NCBI RefSeq assembly: GCF_001005085.2
Contig: NZ_LBMU02000027.1
Coordinates: 1-64,000, forward strand
Origin: Streptomyces humi
GTDB lineage: Bacteria; Actinomycetota; Actinomycetes; Streptomycetales; Streptomycetaceae
Direction of reading: 5' to 3'
DNA: 64,000 nucleotides
In this document: positions 34,478 to 43,526 of the stretch, in pieces
Layout: each line of letters begins with the position of its first letter
Numbering within the stretch: the first letter of the stretch is position 1
Program-made: the position numbers and the translations under genes
The notes under the pieces: model-generated
Seen by the model: the letters and a program-made list of their open reading frames with translations, nothing else
Databases searched by the model: none
Told to the model about the DNA's origin: nothing

Positions 34478-35323
34478 TCACAGGTACTGCGCACACGCGT
34501 CCAGCACCCCCAGTACCGCCGCCTCCCCCGCCGGCGGCAGCTGCACCACGACCTCCTCGACGCCCAGCTCCGCGTAGTGCGCCAGCTTCCCGGGCGTCGG
34601 GAACACCGCGTACGGCACCACCTGGAGCGCGTCCGCGTCCCGCCCCGCGTCGGCCCACACCGAGCGGAGCACCGGCAGCGACTCCGACAGCCCGCGCCCC
34701 CCGATCGGCATCCACCCGTCCGCGTACTCCGCGATGTGCGCGAACAGCTTCGGCCCCGCGGCCCCGCCGACCAGCGTGCGCGGTCCGGCCACCGGCCCGC
34801 GCGGCTTCTGCACCGGCTTGGGGAACGCGGAGGACGCCCGTACGCTCCCGAACTCGCCCTCGTACGCGGTGGGTTCGGACGCCCACAGGGCCCGCATCAG
34901 CGCCATCCGGTCCCGGGCCAGCTCCCGCCGGGTCCCCCACCGCACCCCGTGGTCGGCGGCCTCCTCCACGTTCCAGCCGAATCCGACGCCGAGGGTGAAG
35001 CGGCCGCCGGACAGGTGGTCGAGCGTGGCGATCTGCTTGGCGAGGTCGATCGGGTCGTGCTGGGCGACCAGGGTGATGCCGGTGCCGAGGCCCAGGCGTT
35101 CGGTGACGGCGGCGGCCTGGCCGAGGGCGACGAAGGGGTCGAGGGTGCGGCCGTACTCGCGCGGCAGCTCCCCGCCCGCCGGGTACGGAGTGGTCCGCTC
35201 GACCGGGATGTGGGTGTGCTCGGGCAGGTACAGCCCGGCGAATCCGCGCGCCTCCAGCTCACGGGCGAGCCGGACGGGGGCGATGGTCTCGTCGGTGAGG
35301 AAGATCGTGACGGCTATACGCAT
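34478..35323 (-). CDS. LLM-class (F420-dependent) oxidoreductase
   Basis: The 281-residue luciferase-like TIM barrel starts MRIAVTIFLTDE and contains GLYLPEHTHIPVER, QIATLDHLSGGRFTLGVGFGWN, and the C-terminal-side ADGWMPIGG, all typical of F420-dependent members of the actinobacterial LLM class. It probably uses reduced F420 or FMN for hydride transfer to an unknown substrate. ATG 35323 begins at the first strand; an upstream ATG would add a non-conserved segment. fbiC is 1.3 kb away. Confidence 0.9.
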   Translation of the reverse strand: MRIAVTIFLTDETIAPVRLARELEARGFAGLYLPEHTHIPVERTTPYPAGGELPREYGRTLDPFVALGQAAAVTERLGLGTGITLVAQHDPIDLAKQIATLDHLSGGRFTLGVGFGWNVEEAADHGVRWGTRRELARDRMALMRALWASEPTAYEGEFGSVRASSAFPKPVQKPRGPVAGPRTLVGGAAGPKLFAHIAEYADGWMPIGGRGLSESLPVLRSVWADAGRDADALQVVPYAVFPTPGKLAHYAELGVEEVVVQLPPAGEAAVLGVLDACAQYL

Positions 35324-35477
35324 GCCCCATCTGTACCGGGGGTGGCTCGATATGTCCATACCGACTGGTCGGCATCACCCGCCCCACCTTTCACACCGCT
35401 ATGCACATGACATAAGGACTTCTGTGGATTCCCTGTCCTTCCGGGGGAGTTCACGTCCACCGGGGAGAGTGAGCCGT

Positions 35478-36989
35478 ATGTGTGAGGACACGCACGACAT
35501 CGGCAGACGCGCGCTGATCGTGACGGGCGCCACCGCAGCCCTTACGTTGGGAACCGTGAGCTTCGCGGCGGCGGACGGTCAGGGCCGGCAGACCCAGAGG
35601 ACGGCGACGGTACGCGGCACCCTGCCGCCCGGCTGCCCGGACTTCGTCTACGTCCCGGTCGAAGTCCCCGCCGGGGTGAGGGAGATCAAGGTCTCCTACA
35701 CCTACGACAGGCCGAGCGTCCCGGTCGGCACCACGGGCAACGCGCTCGACATCGGCCTCTTCGACCAGCACGGCACCGAGCTGGGCGGCAAGGGTTTCCG
35801 GGGCTGGTCCGGGGGCGCCCGCACGGAGTTCTTCGTCCGCGCCGACGACGCCACGCCCGGCTACATCCCCGGCCCCGTCGGCGCCGGCACCTGGCACATC
35901 GCTCTGGGCCCCTACACGGTCGCCCCGCAAGGACTGTCGTACGAGCTGACGATCACCCTGACCTACGGCGAACCCGGCACGCCCGTCCGCCCGGTCTACC
36001 CGCCGCAGCGCGCCGAAGGACGCGGCCGGGACTGGTACCGCGGCGACTGCCACCTGCACTCCTGGTACTCCGACGGCCGCCGCACCCCCGCCGAGATCGC
36101 CGCCCTCGCCCGCGCGGCCGGCCTCGACTTCATCAACTCCTCCGAGCACAACACGCACTCCGCGCACGCGCACTGGGCGGACCAGGCCGGCGACGACCTG
36201 CTGATCATGCTCGGCGAGGAGATCACGACCCGCAACGGACACGTGGTCGCCCTCGGCACCGACCCGGGCACCTTCGTCGACTGGCGCTACCGGGCCCGGG
36301 ACAACCGCTTCGGCCGCTTCGCCCAGCAGATCCACAAGGCCGGCGGCCTGGTCGTACCGGCACACCCGCACGCCACCTGCGTGGGCTGCGCCTGGAAGTT
36401 CGGGTTCGGGGAGGCGGACGCCGTCGAGGTCTGGAACGGCCCCTACACCCCCGACGACGAGGTGGCCCTCGCCGCCTGGGACGCCACCCTGGTCGCCTCG
36501 GTGCGCGGCGACAGGCGGTGGCTGCCCGGCATGGGCAACAGCGACGCGCACCGCGACCCGGACGCGGTCGGCTCACCCCAGACGGTCGTCCTCGCCGACG
36601 ACCTGAGCCGCGAGGCGATCCAGGCGGGCCTGCGCGCGGGCCGCTCCTACATCGCCGAGTCGAAGAACGTGACGCTGCGCTTCACGGCGACGGGCGGGCG
36701 GGGCGAACAGGCCGGGATCGGCGAACGCCTCGCGGTGGCCGCCGACACCCCGGTGACCGTCCGCCTGGAGGCCTCCGGGCTCCCCCGCTGCACGGTCCGC
36801 CTCGTCACCGACGAGGGCGTCCTGCTGACCAGCGACCCGCTGCCGGTGACCGGCTCGGGCACGGTGGAATGGCGGACCACCCCCTCCTACGCGGCCTACG
36901 TCCGCGCCGAGATCCGCCACGAGACGGCGGCGGGCCCCGTCCCCGGCGCCCTGGCCGCCCTGACCAACCCGATCTTCCTGGGGCGGTGA
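35478..36989 (+). CDS. Exported PHP-domain metallophosphoesterase (CehA/McbA-like)
   Basis: The 503-residue product carries a Tat-like signal (GRRALIVTGATAALTLGTVSFAAA), a beta-rich domain (about residues 45-170) and a PHP domain beginning GDCHLHSWYSDGRRTPAEI near 192, with EHNTHS near 222, GEEIT near 247, AHPHA near 296 and GNSDAHRD near 354, which supply the usual His/Asp/Glu metal ligands. CehA/McbA members hydrolyse esters or carbamates; the natural substrate here is unknown. ATG 35478 has GGGGAG in place. It stands alone in transcription. Confidence 0.87.
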   Translation: MCEDTHDIGRRALIVTGATAALTLGTVSFAAADGQGRQTQRTATVRGTLPPGCPDFVYVPVEVPAGVREIKVSYTYDRPSVPVGTTGNALDIGLFDQHGTELGGKGFRGWSGGARTEFFVRADDATPGYIPGPVGAGTWHIALGPYTVAPQGLSYELTITLTYGEPGTPVRPVYPPQRAEGRGRDWYRGDCHLHSWYSDGRRTPAEIAALARAAGLDFINSSEHNTHSAHAHWADQAGDDLLIMLGEEITTRNGHVVALGTDPGTFVDWRYRARDNRFGRFAQQIHKAGGLVVPAHPHATCVGCAWKFGFGEADAVEVWNGPYTPDDEVALAAWDATLVASVRGDRRWLPGMGNSDAHRDPDAVGSPQTVVLADDLSREAIQAGLRAGRSYIAESKNVTLRFTATGGRGEQAGIGERLAVAADTPVTVRLEASGLPRCTVRLVTDEGVLLTSDPLPVTGSGTVEWRTTPSYAAYVRAEIRHETAAGPVPGALAALTNPIFLGR

Positions 36990-37000
36990 CACGGCGCCGC

Positions 37001-37038
37001 AGACGGCAGACGGCAGACGGCAGACGGCAGACGGCAGA
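37001..37038. repeat. 7-bp tandem repeat, five copies
   Basis: AGACGGC is repeated five times plus three bases directly after the PHP protein gene and 18 bases before the ATG of the DUF397 gene, where copy number could change the leader of the latter. Confidence 0.9.
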
Positions 37039-37055
37039 ACTGTGAAGGAGCCGAC

Positions 37056-37238
37056 ATGTCCCCGCACCGCTGGCAGAAGTCGTCCTACTGCCAGGAAGGC
37101 GACGCCTGCGTCCACATATCCACCGGCCCCACCCTCGTCCGCATGGCCGACGCCGACCCGCCCCGCAACGTCCTCACCGTCGGCGCCAAGGCCTTCGGCG
37201 GTCTGCTCGATCTGCTGAAGTCTTCCGGCGGACGGTGA
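37056..37238 (+). CDS. DUF397 small protein without a neighbouring XRE gene
   Basis: The 60-residue product shows the DUF397 signature RWQKSSYCQEGDACVHI and a second strand with VRMADADP. AAGGAG is well placed before ATG 37056. Unlike the DUF397 gene at 15034-15225 it has no adjacent XRE partner, so it is either an orphan partner of a distant regulator or a remnant of a lost module. Confidence 0.82.
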   Translation: MSPHRWQKSSYCQEGDACVHISTGPTLVRMADADPPRNVLTVGAKAFGGLLDLLKSSGGR

Positions 37239-37281
37239 GTCGGGCCCACCGGCCGCCGGACGGCAGCGTCTCCGGATGCGG

Positions 37282-38931
37282 TCAGCGCACCGGCAGCGAC
37301 CGGGTGTGCTCGATGCGGACGGCGTCCAGATCGCGCGGGTTCAGGCCGAGCAGCCGCAGCATCGTCGGCGCGATCTGCGTGGTCCGCACCGGGGCGTCGA
37401 CGCGCACGGCGTGCGGGGTGCCGGCGCCGTAGACGACGAGCGGCACGTCGCGGTCGTCGGCGGCCGCCCCGCCGTGCTCGGCGATCTTCCCCTTGTCGCC
37501 GGTGTAGACCACGCCGTACCGGCTGATGCCGAACACGTCGGGCACGCGTGGGTCGCCGGGCCGGGCGTGGAAGTACCGGGCGGCGGCCGCACCGGCGTAC
37601 ACGGTCTTCAGGCCGCTCGCCGTGAACGGCTTGGCGGCTCCGTCGATGCCGTTGCCGGTGCCCGACTGGGCGAGCAGGTAGGCCTTGGCGAACTCGGCGG
37701 CGGCCTGCGAACGGTCGTTGAGCCACAGCAGCATGGCGTCGTCGTCCACGGCGTGGGCGACCAGGTCACCGGCGCCGGGGTGGGCGGCCTTCCAGGCGGC
37801 GTTCAGCCCGTCGAGCAGCGGCCCGTCGTCGATGCGGGTCAGCGCCTTCGGGTCAGTGGGCGACTGGCCGTGCTTCGAGGACAGGATGACGGTCGTGCTG
37901 CCGTCGAGGCCCCGCTGGTGGATCTCGGCGAGGAACGCCCCGACCTCCCGGTCGACGAAGGCGAGGTTCTTCGCGAGCAGCGGACCGGGGGTGCCGGGTG
38001 TGGTGTAACCGCCCGTCAGGCCGTCGGAGACCGGCAGCTTCTGGGCGGTGGACACGGACTGGAAGTTCATCCCGAAGACGGCCGGGACGCCGGTCCGGTG
38101 GGCGCCGCTGTGGTCGTGGCCGTCGATCTCGTTGAGGACGGCCTTCACCTTGTACGCGTCGTACTGCTCGGTGGCCGCGTTGTCCTTCGTCCAGTCCTGG
38201 CCGGCCGGGTAGCCGATGGCCTGGCTGTTGATCTCGGGGGCGAACAGGTCCTGGATGCCCTTGCCGGACGGCCCGTCGAGGATCTCGTAGGCGACGTGCT
38301 TGTCCGACCACGCGGTGCGCAGCCCGGCCTTGCGGGCGACGTCGAAGACCGTGTTCACCCTGAGGTAGGAGTGCGGGTAGACCGGCTTGCAGGTCTTCGG
38401 GTCGACGGGCAGCTTCGCCGGGTCGATGAGGCGGGCGGCGTCACCGGTCATGTGCAGGATGCTGCCGGGCAGGTTCGACAGGCCCTGGCCCGCGTCGAGG
38501 GAGTTCTTGTTCCTGTCGAGGTCCTCGGTGAGGTCGACCTCGGCGCCCGGCTTGGCGCCCGCGCAGTGCGTGGTGCCGGCCGGGAGCAGGGCGTTGCTGT
38601 AGGTGTCGTCGTAGTAGACGCCCGTGACGCCCGGGTCGCCGCCGGTCAGCTGGCCCACCATGCCGGGGAAGGAGTCGGAGGGGACGGTGGTTCTCGCGTG
38701 GGTGTACTCGACGCCGCCGGCGGCCAGGCGGGCGAGCGCGGACCGCGGGTGCCGGGCCACGTACCAGGCCAGGTCGGACTGGTGCAGGCCGTCGACCGAC
38801 AACAGCAGGACGTGCCGGGAGCGGGACGCGGGGGAGGCCGCGGCGGGACCTGCTGTCGCGGCGGTCAGGCCGCCGACGGCGGCGAGCGCGGCGGCGGCGG
38901 CCGCGACAGGACGGAGGGGGTGTCGGAACAC
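37282..38931 (-). CDS. Secreted alkaline-phosphatase-superfamily phosphodiesterase
   Basis: The 549-residue product has a Sec signal peptide (PVAAAAAALAAVGGLTAATAGPAAAS) and the alkaline phosphatase superfamily core: HVLLLSVDGLHQSD with a metal-binding Asp, ARTTVPSDSFPGMVG where Ser/Thr is the nucleophile, DREVGAFL, SSKHGQSP and HGGAAADDRDVPLVV with metal-binding histidines. Relatives are type I nucleotide pyrophosphatases/phosphodiesterases. It should work outside the cell. GTG 38931 follows GAGGAG with seven bases between and starts directly at the signal peptide. Confidence 0.88.
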   Translation of the reverse strand: MFRHPLRPVAAAAAALAAVGGLTAATAGPAAASPASRSRHVLLLSVDGLHQSDLAWYVARHPRSALARLAAGGVEYTHARTTVPSDSFPGMVGQLTGGDPGVTGVYYDDTYSNALLPAGTTHCAGAKPGAEVDLTEDLDRNKNSLDAGQGLSNLPGSILHMTGDAARLIDPAKLPVDPKTCKPVYPHSYLRVNTVFDVARKAGLRTAWSDKHVAYEILDGPSGKGIQDLFAPEINSQAIGYPAGQDWTKDNAATEQYDAYKVKAVLNEIDGHDHSGAHRTGVPAVFGMNFQSVSTAQKLPVSDGLTGGYTTPGTPGPLLAKNLAFVDREVGAFLAEIHQRGLDGSTTVILSSKHGQSPTDPKALTRIDDGPLLDGLNAAWKAAHPGAGDLVAHAVDDDAMLLWLNDRSQAAAEFAKAYLLAQSGTGNGIDGAAKPFTASGLKTVYAGAAAARYFHARPGDPRVPDVFGISRYGVVYTGDKGKIAEHGGAAADDRDVPLVVYGAGTPHAVRVDAPVRTTQIAPTMLRLLGLNPRDLDAVRIEHTRSLPVR

Positions 38932-39101
38932 GGTGGTTCTCCTCGAAACTGTGCGGTGCTTGTGATCCTGCGGGAGGCGCACCGACATTCGAGAAGGAGA
39001 ACGTGTACGGAACCGGACCTGCGTGCCCGATTCTGTCAAAGAACGTCATGTCGGCGCGCAAAGCCCACCGGCCTGTAGCCCACCTCGGAGGCAGAGGAAC
39101 G

Positions 39102-39488
39102 ATGTCCGACCGCAGATTCCGCATCACCACCGCTTTCCAGCGGCACGTCGCCAACCCGCTGACCAGGCTCATGCCCTTCCAGACGCTGCTGGAGACCACC
39201 GGGCGGGTGTCCGGGCGGGCCCGGCGAACGCCGTTGGGCGGGCGGCGGGTCGGGGACTCGTTCTGGCTGGTGTCGGAGTTCGGGACGAAGTCGCAGTACG
39301 TGCGGAACATCCAGGCCGATCCGCGGGTACGGGTGCGGATCGGCGGGCGGTGGCACCACGGCACCGCCCACCTGCTGCCCGACGACGACCCGGTCGCCCG
39401 GCTGCGCACGCTGCCGAAGGGCAACAGCGCGGCCGTGAAGGCCCTGGGCACCCAGCTCCTGACGATCCGGGTCGACCTCACCGACTAG
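39102..39488 (+). CDS. Deazaflavin (F420)-dependent nitroreductase-family protein
   Basis: The 128-residue split-barrel protein has features of the Ddn/FDOR-A group: ANPLTRLMPFQTLLETTGRVSGRARRTPLGGRRVGDSFWLVSEFG, for which the landmarks are LETTGRVSGRARRTPL and FWLVSEFG, followed by YVRNIQADPRVRVR. Such enzymes transfer hydride from reduced F420 to quinones or nitro compounds, often at the membrane. ATG 39102 has AGAGGA upstream. Together with fbiC and the LLM genes it fits an F420 economy. Confidence 0.9.
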   Translation: MSDRRFRITTAFQRHVANPLTRLMPFQTLLETTGRVSGRARRTPLGGRRVGDSFWLVSEFGTKSQYVRNIQADPRVRVRIGGRWHHGTAHLLPDDDPVARLRTLPKGNSAAVKALGTQLLTIRVDLTD

Positions 39489-39594
39489 GCAAGGGCCAGG
39501 TGCTCGGTGAGGCATCCAGATTTCTGCTTCTCCTGTGGGACGTAACCCGGCTGCCACAGCGTCTTCAGAATGTGGACGACGAACAGGATCTGGG

Positions 39595-40104
39595 ATGAAG
39601 CGCCGGTACGAAGAGGAATTCATGGCGTTCGCCGCTGCGCGATCCGCACCTCTGTTCCGCTCTGCGTGTGTCCTCACCAGCGGTGATGTGCACCTCGCGG
39701 AGGACCTCGTGCAGGACACGCTGGGCCGCATGTACGCCAACTGGCGCAGGATCGCGCAGATAGACGACCCAGCGGCCTACACCCACACCGTCCTCGTACG
39801 GACCTACCTGTCCTACCGCCGTCGGCGCAGCAGCTCCGAGCAGCCCGTCGGCACCCTTCCGGACTCCGGTGCCGTCACCGAGCACGACGCCACGCTGCGG
39901 GTCACGTTGCTCGATGCCCTCGGCCGGCTCTCCGCCCGGGACCGGGCCGTGCTGCTCCTGCGCTACTGGGAGGACCGCAGCGTCGAGCAGACCGCCGCGG
40001 TCCTCCAGGTCCGGCCGGGCGCGGTACGCAACCAGAGCATGCGCGCGCTCACTCGGATCCGGGACCTCCTGGGCCACGACCTGACCGAGCTCGTCAGCCC
40101 CTGA
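39595..40104 (+). CDS. SigE-family ECF RNA polymerase sigma factor
   Basis: The 169-residue protein has sigma region 2 (FRSACVLTSGDVHLAEDLVQDTLGRMYANW) and region 4 (LSARDRAVLLLRYWEDRSVEQTAAVLQVRPGAVRNQSMRAL; landmarks LLLRYWEDRS and PGAVRNQSMRAL). It belongs to the SigE-type ECF proteins of actinobacteria (SigE as in the NCBI family, not S. coelicolor sigma-E). A single-pass membrane protein follows 61 bases later and could modulate it. Confidence 0.9.
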   Translation: MKRRYEEEFMAFAAARSAPLFRSACVLTSGDVHLAEDLVQDTLGRMYANWRRIAQIDDPAAYTHTVLVRTYLSYRRRRSSSEQPVGTLPDSGAVTEHDATLRVTLLDALGRLSARDRAVLLLRYWEDRSVEQTAAVLQVRPGAVRNQSMRALTRIRDLLGHDLTELVSP

Positions 40105-40165
40105 CCCGGTGCCGCGGCACCTACCGCGCCCTCATCACCGAACCCCCGAAACACGGTGCCCCGCC

Positions 40166-40879
40166 ATGCCCATCGAAGAAGACTTCACCGAAGCCCTCCG
40201 CACCACCCTCCTGACCTTCGAGCCGCCCGCCACCCCGTCACTTGTACAGGCCGGAGTCCGCAACGGCCGGCGCAGGCGGCGACGCCGCGCCATGGCCGTC
40301 GGCCTGAGCGGAGCAGCCGTGCTCGCGCTCGTCGGGCTCGGCGCGGCGGCCGTTCCCGGGCTGCTGTCCGACGGACGAACAGGCCACCGCGCGATCGCCG
40401 GTCCTGCGGCCTCGGCCACAACCCCCTCGGCCACCGCATCCGCCACCCCGAAGCCGACGTTCACCGGGACACTGCCCGCCGACCGCGCCCTTGCCACCCT
40501 GGCCGCGCTGCTGCCGACCGGCCTGACCCGTTCGAGCCCACCCGGCGGCGGGCGGTCCGGCCAGCTGTGGGTGGACGACGGCCATGGCAAGTCACTGCTC
40601 GAAGTGCACGTCTCCCGGCAGACCTCCACCACCGCGATCCGCAGCCACGTCTTCGCCGGCACGACACCCCTGGCCGACGGAACCCTGATCGAGTCCCGGC
40701 AGACACCACCCGGAACGGGCCCCGGGCACGAGACGGTGAACGTCCTGCATCCTGACGGGCTCTACGTCACCCTCATGCAGTGGCAGGCGGCGAGCCAGAA
40801 CGCCCCCTCGACCCGTTCTGCGCCGATCATGACACTGGCCCAACTGCGGGCCATCGCAACCAGCTCCCGGTGGCGGTGA
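40166..40879 (+). CDS. Single-pass membrane protein following the sigma factor
   Basis: The 237-residue product has a cytoplasmic head of about 45 residues ending in RNGRRRRRRR, a membrane helix (AMAVGLSGAAVLALVGLGAAAVPGLL) and an outer domain of about 150 residues after a Thr/Ala/Pro linker. Proteins of this plan accompany SigE-type sigma genes and may act as anti-sigma or sensor proteins; no zinc-binding HxxxCxxC motif is present, so this is not a ZAS-type anti-sigma. Function unproven. Confidence 0.7.
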   Translation: MPIEEDFTEALRTTLLTFEPPATPSLVQAGVRNGRRRRRRRAMAVGLSGAAVLALVGLGAAAVPGLLSDGRTGHRAIAGPAASATTPSATASATPKPTFTGTLPADRALATLAALLPTGLTRSSPPGGGRSGQLWVDDGHGKSLLEVHVSRQTSTTAIRSHVFAGTTPLADGTLIESRQTPPGTGPGHETVNVLHPDGLYVTLMQWQAASQNAPSTRSAPIMTLAQLRAIATSSRWR

Positions 40880-41058
40880 CGCCCGCGGCGGCCGTGCGGC
40901 GGGCCGACCCGGTCACGGCGGGCAGATCCACGGAGCCGGCACGGCTCCCTGGCCCGGTGCCCCCTCCGAACAAGCCGTACCCAACCCGACTTGCCTTCTG
41001 CGAGTCCCCCTTACGGGTTGTTCCGTCCGTCGCCTCCTGAAGGTACGAGGAAGTTCTC

Positions 41059-42735
41059 ATGACGCAGCCCCTCAGATCGCGAAGGCACGCCATCGGCCGG
41101 ACGAGGGCCGAGAAGGCGGATCCGGCGGAGTCGGCCGGCGGTGGCAGGGCTGCCGTGCGCAGAGCCGCCAAGAAGCCTGACAGAAGGCGCGCGCTCAAGA
41201 TCGTCGGGCTGTTGCTCGGGTTCGTGCTGATCCTCGGCGTCGGCACTGCCGGGTACGCGTACTGGAGGCTGAACAGCAACATCAGGTCCGACGACCTGTC
41301 CGCCAACGGCAAGGACGGCGCCGGGCACGAGAAGATCGACGCGTTCGGACGCAGCCCGATCAACATCCTGGTCATCGGATCCGACGCCCGTGACAGCGCG
41401 GCGGACTGCAAGCTCGGGGGCGCCTGCGGAACGGCCGGCGGTGCCCGAGCGGACGTGGAGATGATCGTCCACATATCCGCCGACCGGTCCAATGCCACGG
41501 TGATGAGCATCCCCCGCGACCTGCGGACCGACTGGAGCGGCTGCCACGACCCGGGCCACCCGAGCATGCCGGCGCGCACTCGCGCGCAGATCAACTCGGC
41601 GCTGAACGGCGGCCCCGGGTGCAGCGTCGTCGCGGTGCACCAGCTCACCGGGATACCCATCGACCACTTCATGATGATCGATTTCGCCGGCGTGGTGGCG
41701 ATGTCCAACGCGGTCGGCGGGACGCGCGTCTGCGTCAGCAAGAACGTCTACGACCCCTACAGCCACCTGAAGCTGAAGGAGGGGTCGCACACGCTGAAGG
41801 GTGACGCCGCGCTGGAGTTCGTGCGGACCCGGCACGGCTTCGGTGACTCCAGCGACAGCCGCGGCCGGACCGACGCCCAGCACATATTCCTCAACGCCCT
41901 CCTCAACCAGATGAAGAGCAGGGGCACGCTGAGCAGCCCGTCGAAGATGTGGGGCATGGCCAACGCCGCGACCAAGGCGCTGACCGTCGACAACGGCCTG
42001 GACTCCGCCGACAAACTCATCGGCCTGGCTCTCGACCTCGACAAGGTGCCCGCCGGCCGGATCACCTGGGCCACCATGCAGACCCAGGACGTCGACCTGC
42101 CGGGTGGCGGGTCCGAGACGCTGATCGGCCCCGGGGCCAAGGAGTTGTTCAAGACCATCGCGGACGACGAGTCGCTCACCGCGTCCACCAGGAAGAAGGG
42201 CTCCCCCTCGGCGAACGCCGACCCGATCTCCGCCGCCTCGGTCGCCGTCCACGTCGAGAACGGCACGGGGGTGTACCACCGGGGGGTGGCGATCGCCCAG
42301 GCGCTGATCGACCAGGGCTTCAGCAAGGAGACCGACTCGGGAAACGGGACCTTCTCGACCGCCACCTCGCTGACCTACCCGGCCGGGCGGAAGGCACAGG
42401 CCCAGGCGGTCGCCAAGGCGCTGGGCCTCCCGTCCAGGGCGGTCGAGCAGGGCACCGGTTCCCGGATCGTGCTGCTCATCGGCACCGACTGGACGACCGG
42501 CGAGACCTTCCCCGGCGGGGAGCCGACTCCGGCGCAGGTCGACACCCAGGTGGCTCTGAACGGCTCCCACCAGCAGACCGGCGACACCGAGAAGTGCGCG
42601 ACGGTCAGCCCCTACGACGACGTCATCGGGCTGGACGCCAACGGCATGCCCACCAGTGAGGACCACCCGCCGTCAAGTACCTCCCCGACCGAGGCGTACG
42701 CCCTCGCCAGGAACGTGAAGGACTCCGCGCCGTGA
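41059..42735 (+). CDS. LCP-family (LytR-CpsA-Psr) cell wall glycopolymer ligase
   Basis: The 558-residue product has a short cytoplasmic head, one membrane helix (IVGLLLGFVLILGVGTAGYAYW, residues about 49-70), an LCP domain (about 100-270: INILVIGSDARDS, VMSIPRDLRTD, FVRTRHGFGDSSDSRGRTDAQ) and a C-terminal LytR_C domain (about 390-490). It would attach teichoic-type polymers to peptidoglycan outside the membrane. The arginines in RTRHG and RGRTDAQ are those used for pyrophosphate binding in the family. The upstream sigma unit may regulate it; distance 179 bases. Confidence 0.92.
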   Translation: MTQPLRSRRHAIGRTRAEKADPAESAGGGRAAVRRAAKKPDRRRALKIVGLLLGFVLILGVGTAGYAYWRLNSNIRSDDLSANGKDGAGHEKIDAFGRSPINILVIGSDARDSAADCKLGGACGTAGGARADVEMIVHISADRSNATVMSIPRDLRTDWSGCHDPGHPSMPARTRAQINSALNGGPGCSVVAVHQLTGIPIDHFMMIDFAGVVAMSNAVGGTRVCVSKNVYDPYSHLKLKEGSHTLKGDAALEFVRTRHGFGDSSDSRGRTDAQHIFLNALLNQMKSRGTLSSPSKMWGMANAATKALTVDNGLDSADKLIGLALDLDKVPAGRITWATMQTQDVDLPGGGSETLIGPGAKELFKTIADDESLTASTRKKGSPSANADPISAASVAVHVENGTGVYHRGVAIAQALIDQGFSKETDSGNGTFSTATSLTYPAGRKAQAQAVAKALGLPSRAVEQGTGSRIVLLIGTDWTTGETFPGGEPTPAQVDTQVALNGSHQQTGDTEKCATVSPYDDVIGLDANGMPTSEDHPPSSTSPTEAYALARNVKDSAP

Positions 42736-42778
42736 GCCACCGGGCCCCCGACAGCCGGCCGAAGAGACACCGCCTGGT

Positions 42779-43333
42779 TCAGCTGGCGGCCTTGTAGAAC
42801 GCGTATGTCGCCGAGTACGGCACCGAGACCTGGTCCGTGCCGGCGCACGCGGCGGCCGGGGCCACCCCGCCCTCCGTGTCCAGGCGCTGGACGTAGGTGA
42901 CGCCCTCGAAGGTGCCGGCGCCGCGGGTGGCCGTGGCCTTCAGGAGCAGTTCGGGGACGGCGCCGTCCTTGGGGGAGTTGGCGATCGCCGAGGCGTTCAC
43001 CGCGCTGCCGTCGACGGTGGAGACCCACACCGGGCCACGGGAGTGCAGGGCGACCGGGCGGTGGGCGCGGTCCCGCCGGTCGGAGAGGGTGGCGGCGGGC
43101 TCCAGGAGCTTCCAGGCGCCGTCGGTGCAGGTGTAGGTCTGTACGCCGTGCGCGGAGTAGACGCCGGTCAGCCTGTTGCCGTCGGGCACCGCGAGGGCGG
43201 CGGGGGCGTGGACGGCCGGGAGGTGGGCGGGCCGGGCGGAGTACGCCTGGACGGCGGTCGTACCCAGCACGGTGGCGGCCGCGGTGGCGGCGACGGCCGT
43301 GGTGGTCAGGGCGATTCTCTTGGCGAGCTTCAT
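42779..43333 (-). CDS. Secreted DUF3455 protein
   Basis: The 184-residue protein has a Sec signal (KRIALTTTAVAATAAATVLGTTAVQA) and the DUF3455 pattern: YSAHGVQTYTC, a middle DGAWKLLEPAATL, and the C-terminal YVQRLDTEGGVAP ... VPYSATYAFYKA. The family is abundant in secreted proteins of actinobacteria and fungi and has no established activity. Two cysteines (in YTCTDG and AACAG) could form a disulfide. It is convergent with the LCP gene. Confidence 0.87.
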   Translation of the reverse strand: MKLAKRIALTTTAVAATAAATVLGTTAVQAYSARPAHLPAVHAPAALAVPDGNRLTGVYSAHGVQTYTCTDGAWKLLEPAATLSDRRDRAHRPVALHSRGPVWVSTVDGSAVNASAIANSPKDGAVPELLLKATATRGAGTFEGVTYVQRLDTEGGVAPAAACAGTDQVSVPYSATYAFYKAAS

Positions 43334-43526
43334 GGAGTGGTCTCCAGGGATTCCGTGCGTGTTCGAGGAAGGGAACGGCCGGACGTCGACCGATCGGAAA
43401 CCGGCCGGTCCCCTTGTGCCCAGGACGCTACGGATCCGCTCCCTCCCGTGGAGCCGCTTTCACGATCTCTGCCCGCCGGGGACACCTCCCCGGGCCCCAA
43501 GGGGCACGTGACCGGCCGGTAACACC

